Below, one piece after another: positions 26,147 through 28,150 of a DNA stretch of 28,150 nt. The first letter of the stretch is position 1. Every line of letters begins with the position of its first letter. A program made the translations under genes and the position numbers. The notes beneath the pieces are model-generated. The model saw only the letters and a list, made by a program, of their open reading frames with translations, was not told where the DNA came from and made no database searches. The stretch is from a virus, in the IMG/VR virus record IMGVR_UViG_3300035698_000926, positions 1 through 28,150 of that record. One strand, written 5' to 3'.

Positions 26147-27298
26147 ATGGCTGATACCCTCATACGACTGTCGCACATGACGGGAACCAAGGGTTCCGAG
26201 ATTCTTGACGAAGCCCAAGGCATCGTTGAAGCTATCGTGTCTGGTGCGGGCAACAAGGACAGCGTTGGGGACATCGTTATGCCTGGTGCCTTTACGAAGA
26301 GCCTAGAAGATCTCAAGCCGCGAGTGGTTTGGGGACATGATTGGAACCATCCAATCGGTAAGGTGCTGGAGATCTATGAGATTCCAGGCTCCGATCCGCG
26401 TCTCCCGAAGAAGGCTAAGGGGTTTGTTACCGCTGCTCTCTACGTGAAGGTCCAGTTCAACCTACTTTCTGAAAAGGGCCGTGAGGCTTTCAGTATGGTG
26501 GCGTTCTTCGGTGAAGAGCAGGAATGGTCCATCGGCTACAAGACGACAAAGCAGCAGTACGATCCAATGGTGAAGGCTAACCGTCTCCACGAGGTCAAGT
26601 TGTACGAAGTTTCTCCCGTCCTACACGGAGCCAACAACCTAACGGGCACTGTGTCTGTTAAGGATGCCGAGGCTGATGTGGACATTGGCGAGAAGCAGAC
26701 GAACATGATTCAGCGTCGCGAGACTCTAACTCGTGCTCTCGTGGGCCGTACGAAGTCCCCAGTTTCGCTGGTTGACATCAACGACGACGAATCTAAGATC
26801 GTTTATCAGACCGATGCGTCCGAGACGTTCTCCGCATCCTTTGCCGAGAAGGACGACGGAGAGATCCTATTCGGTAACCCCACGAAAGTCCGGTTGGAAG
26901 TACGTTACGTTCCTGAAGAGGAAGAGAAGAGCTTCGAAGACAACGCTATTGACCATGCTGATCTTGAGGAGAACGCTATCGTGGATATTAAGACTGGCAC
27001 TTGTGAGTGTGGCGGTTCTTGCGGCGGCGGAGCTAAGGCTGAAGAGGAAGTCATTCCTGAAGAGGAAGTCGTGGTCGAAAAGGACGCTCTGGTGATTACC
27101 ATTGAGAGCGAAATTGATCAGGACGAGCTTGAGAAGGCTTTCGCTATGCACCGGGTAACGGTTGATGGTAAGAACCTAATTCTCGATACAGAAGTTGACG
27201 AAGACAGCATGAAGCGAGAGATCGCCGTCTTACTGTCTGACAGAGGCGTAACAGCCATTTCCACTAGTAGACTTTCGTCTACGAATGAACTAGAGTAA
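26147..27298 (+). CDS. HK97-type prohead protease with long acidic C-terminal extension
   Basis: 383-residue protein. Residues 1-175 match the HK97 gp4 / U35 serine protease that cleaves scaffold and capsid delta domains: AIVSGAGNKDSVGDIVMPGAF, WGHDWNHPIGKV with candidate catalytic His 64 or 68, EEQEWSIGY with candidate nucleophile Ser 128, and KLYEVSPVLHGAN. Typical family members are about 170-230 aa. Here residues 200-383 add a beta-rich segment, a C286-E-C288-GGS-C292 cluster and Glu/Val-rich stretches, possibly a built-in scaffold or a metal-binding part. GAAGGAG lies 5 nt before the ATG. Confidence 0.87.
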   Translation: MADTLIRLSHMTGTKGSEILDEAQGIVEAIVSGAGNKDSVGDIVMPGAFTKSLEDLKPRVVWGHDWNHPIGKVLEIYEIPGSDPRLPKKAKGFVTAALYVKVQFNLLSEKGREAFSMVAFFGEEQEWSIGYKTTKQQYDPMVKANRLHEVKLYEVSPVLHGANNLTGTVSVKDAEADVDIGEKQTNMIQRRETLTRALVGRTKSPVSLVDINDDESKIVYQTDASETFSASFAEKDDGEILFGNPTKVRLEVRYVPEEEEKSFEDNAIDHADLEENAIVDIKTGTCECGGSCGGGAKAEEEVIPEEEVVVEKDALVITIESEIDQDELEKAFAMHRVTVDGKNLILDTEVDEDSMKREIAVLLSDRGVTAISTSRLSSTNELE

Positions 27299-27319
27299 GT
27301 CTCAGACTTAGGAGTGACA

Positions 27320-28150
27320 ATGACGAAGAACGTGAATGACGATATTAAGGCCCTTGAGGCACTGTCTGCTCGACTAGCTGAGAAGGCTGCTGAGGCTGAC
27401 ACTGACGCGGACGGGGTGAAGGATGATGACGTTTCCGAGGATTCCGAGGCCGAAGCCAAGGACGAGAGTGAAGCCGAAGGCGAAGACGCCGAGCCTGTTG
27501 AAGGCCCTGAAGAGGCAGCAGATGCCGATGATAGCGACGCCGACAAAGAAAAGGAAGAGGTCGTTGAAGTGACCGTTAAGGCATCTTCTGACGATCTTCT
27601 GTCTCAGATGACTGATGTCGCTGAAGTTGTTCCTGAGATCAAGTCTGAGGACGAGTTCCTCTGTGGCTTCCAGCGCAAGAGCGTTGCACAGGCATGTGAC
27701 TTCTGCCAGGGCGGATGTTCCCCAGATGAGGGCATGCCCGGTCTGAAGGACATTGAGGCTCTTGTGCTTGGACAGAACGAGGGCGCTGAGGTTCTATCTT
27801 CTGGCTACTCCAACGAAGACGACATCTTCATTGTTGATGTCAAGACGGCAGACGGCGATGCCCGCGAGTTCTTCCTTTCCGGTGACGGCAAGGAGCTTGG
27901 TTGGTTCGTAATTGACGAAACTGTAGCTGTCAAGTCTAGCGAGCCTGTTGAGATTATCTCCAGCGATGAGGCTTCCCAGATTGCTGTGAAGTCCATTGAG
28001 GGCGGCGGTCAGGTTATGGGCGTTGAGGCTGGATACTACGAAGACGAAGACGTTTACGTGGTCGAGATTGACGGCCCGGACGGCAAGTCGTATGACGTGT
28101 ACGTTTCCACGGATGGCGATGCTTTGGCCTATGACGAGTTCTCGCCTACG
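27320..28150 (+). CDS. Acidic Cys-rich protein with tandem PepSY-like repeats (partial)
   Basis: 277 codons without a stop to the window edge; GGAG lies 5 nt before ATG 27320. Residues 1-80 are a highly acidic, helical, Ala/Glu/Asp-rich segment like a scaffold or capsid delta domain. Residues 112-141 hold a Cys cluster (C115, C126, C129, C133) in LCGFQRKSVAQACDFCQGGC. Two consecutive segments (about 142-200 and 216-275) share a helix followed by three strands (GAEVLSSGYSNEDDIFIV, GQVMGVEAGYYEDEDVYVV), resembling PepSY-type domains. Placement after the protease suggests scaffold or major capsid precursor; neither can be confirmed without the C-terminus. Confidence 0.75.
   Translation, partial: MTKNVNDDIKALEALSARLAEKAAEADTDADGVKDDDVSEDSEAEAKDESEAEGEDAEPVEGPEEAADADDSDADKEKEEVVEVTVKASSDDLLSQMTDVAEVVPEIKSEDEFLCGFQRKSVAQACDFCQGGCSPDEGMPGLKDIEALVLGQNEGAEVLSSGYSNEDDIFIVDVKTADGDAREFFLSGDGKELGWFVIDETVAVKSSEPVEIISSDEASQIAVKSIEGGGQVMGVEAGYYEDEDVYVVEIDGPDGKSYDVYVSTDGDALAYDEFSPT

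Noticed and set aside
1-28150. Integrase, excisionase, immunity repressor or attachment site
   Set aside because: None recognisable in this window, so no statement about lysogeny can be made.

Overview
This window is part of the genome of a double-stranded DNA tailed phage (very probably a siphovirus) infecting an actinobacterium. The phage call rests on an adjacent terminase large subunit, portal, MuF-like protein, HK97-type prohead protease and capsid-region gene. The actinobacterial call rests on a WhiB-type regulator, on many short genes joined by ATGA or TAATG overlaps, and on strong TTGACA/TAnnnT promoters that often sit only 6-7 nt before an ATG (leaderless mRNAs). Base composition is near 50% GC. 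There is no integrase, repressor or attachment site that I can recognise. Both edges cut through genes.

Layout. Positions 1-8093 are almost entirely leftward. From right to left they hold: a lipoprotein lytic transglycosylase; a recA operon; a T4 Rnl1-like RNA ligase with a polynucleotide kinase; two small unknown genes; five tRNAs, a beta-rich structural-like protein and a terminator; a second tRNA operon in which tRNAs alternate with protein genes; and a run of very short Cys-rich genes. Eight tRNAs are supported: Phe(GAA) twice, Val(GAC), Val(UAC), Ile(UAU), Ile(GAU), Met(CAU) and Trp(CCA). Transcription diverges at about 8094-8174. From there to 22281 genes run rightward: two unknown genes, a roughly 700-bp gene-poor gap, WhiB, a recombination block (Rad52-like annealing protein, Cas4/RecB-type exonuclease, glycosyltransferase, HNH nuclease, RuvC-like resolvase), unknown genes, a ParB-like protein, a DraRnl/Rnl5-type RNA ligase, a PAPS-reductase-like/ParB-like pair, a DUF932 protein and several membrane proteins. 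The terminase (22252-23586) points left, head-to-head with the rightward capsid block (portal, MuF, protease, acidic Cys-rich PepSY-like protein) that runs off the right edge.

How the genes fit together. Kinase plus two RNA ligases of different families plus a tRNA set look like RNA or tRNA repair with replacement tRNAs. RecA, Rad52-like, exonuclease, RuvC-like and HNH proteins form a recombination set. The PP-loop/ParB pair resembles IbrA/IbrB and is of unknown function in phages.

The most notable signals are: (1) a textbook -1 frameshift signal at the 3' end of the portal gene that would fuse portal to MuF, whose own frame lacks a credible ribosome-binding site; (2) at least seven promoters of one design placed to give leaderless mRNAs; (3) a membrane-protein gene split by a GT repeat; (4) a nested inverted repeat just upstream of the DUF932 start.
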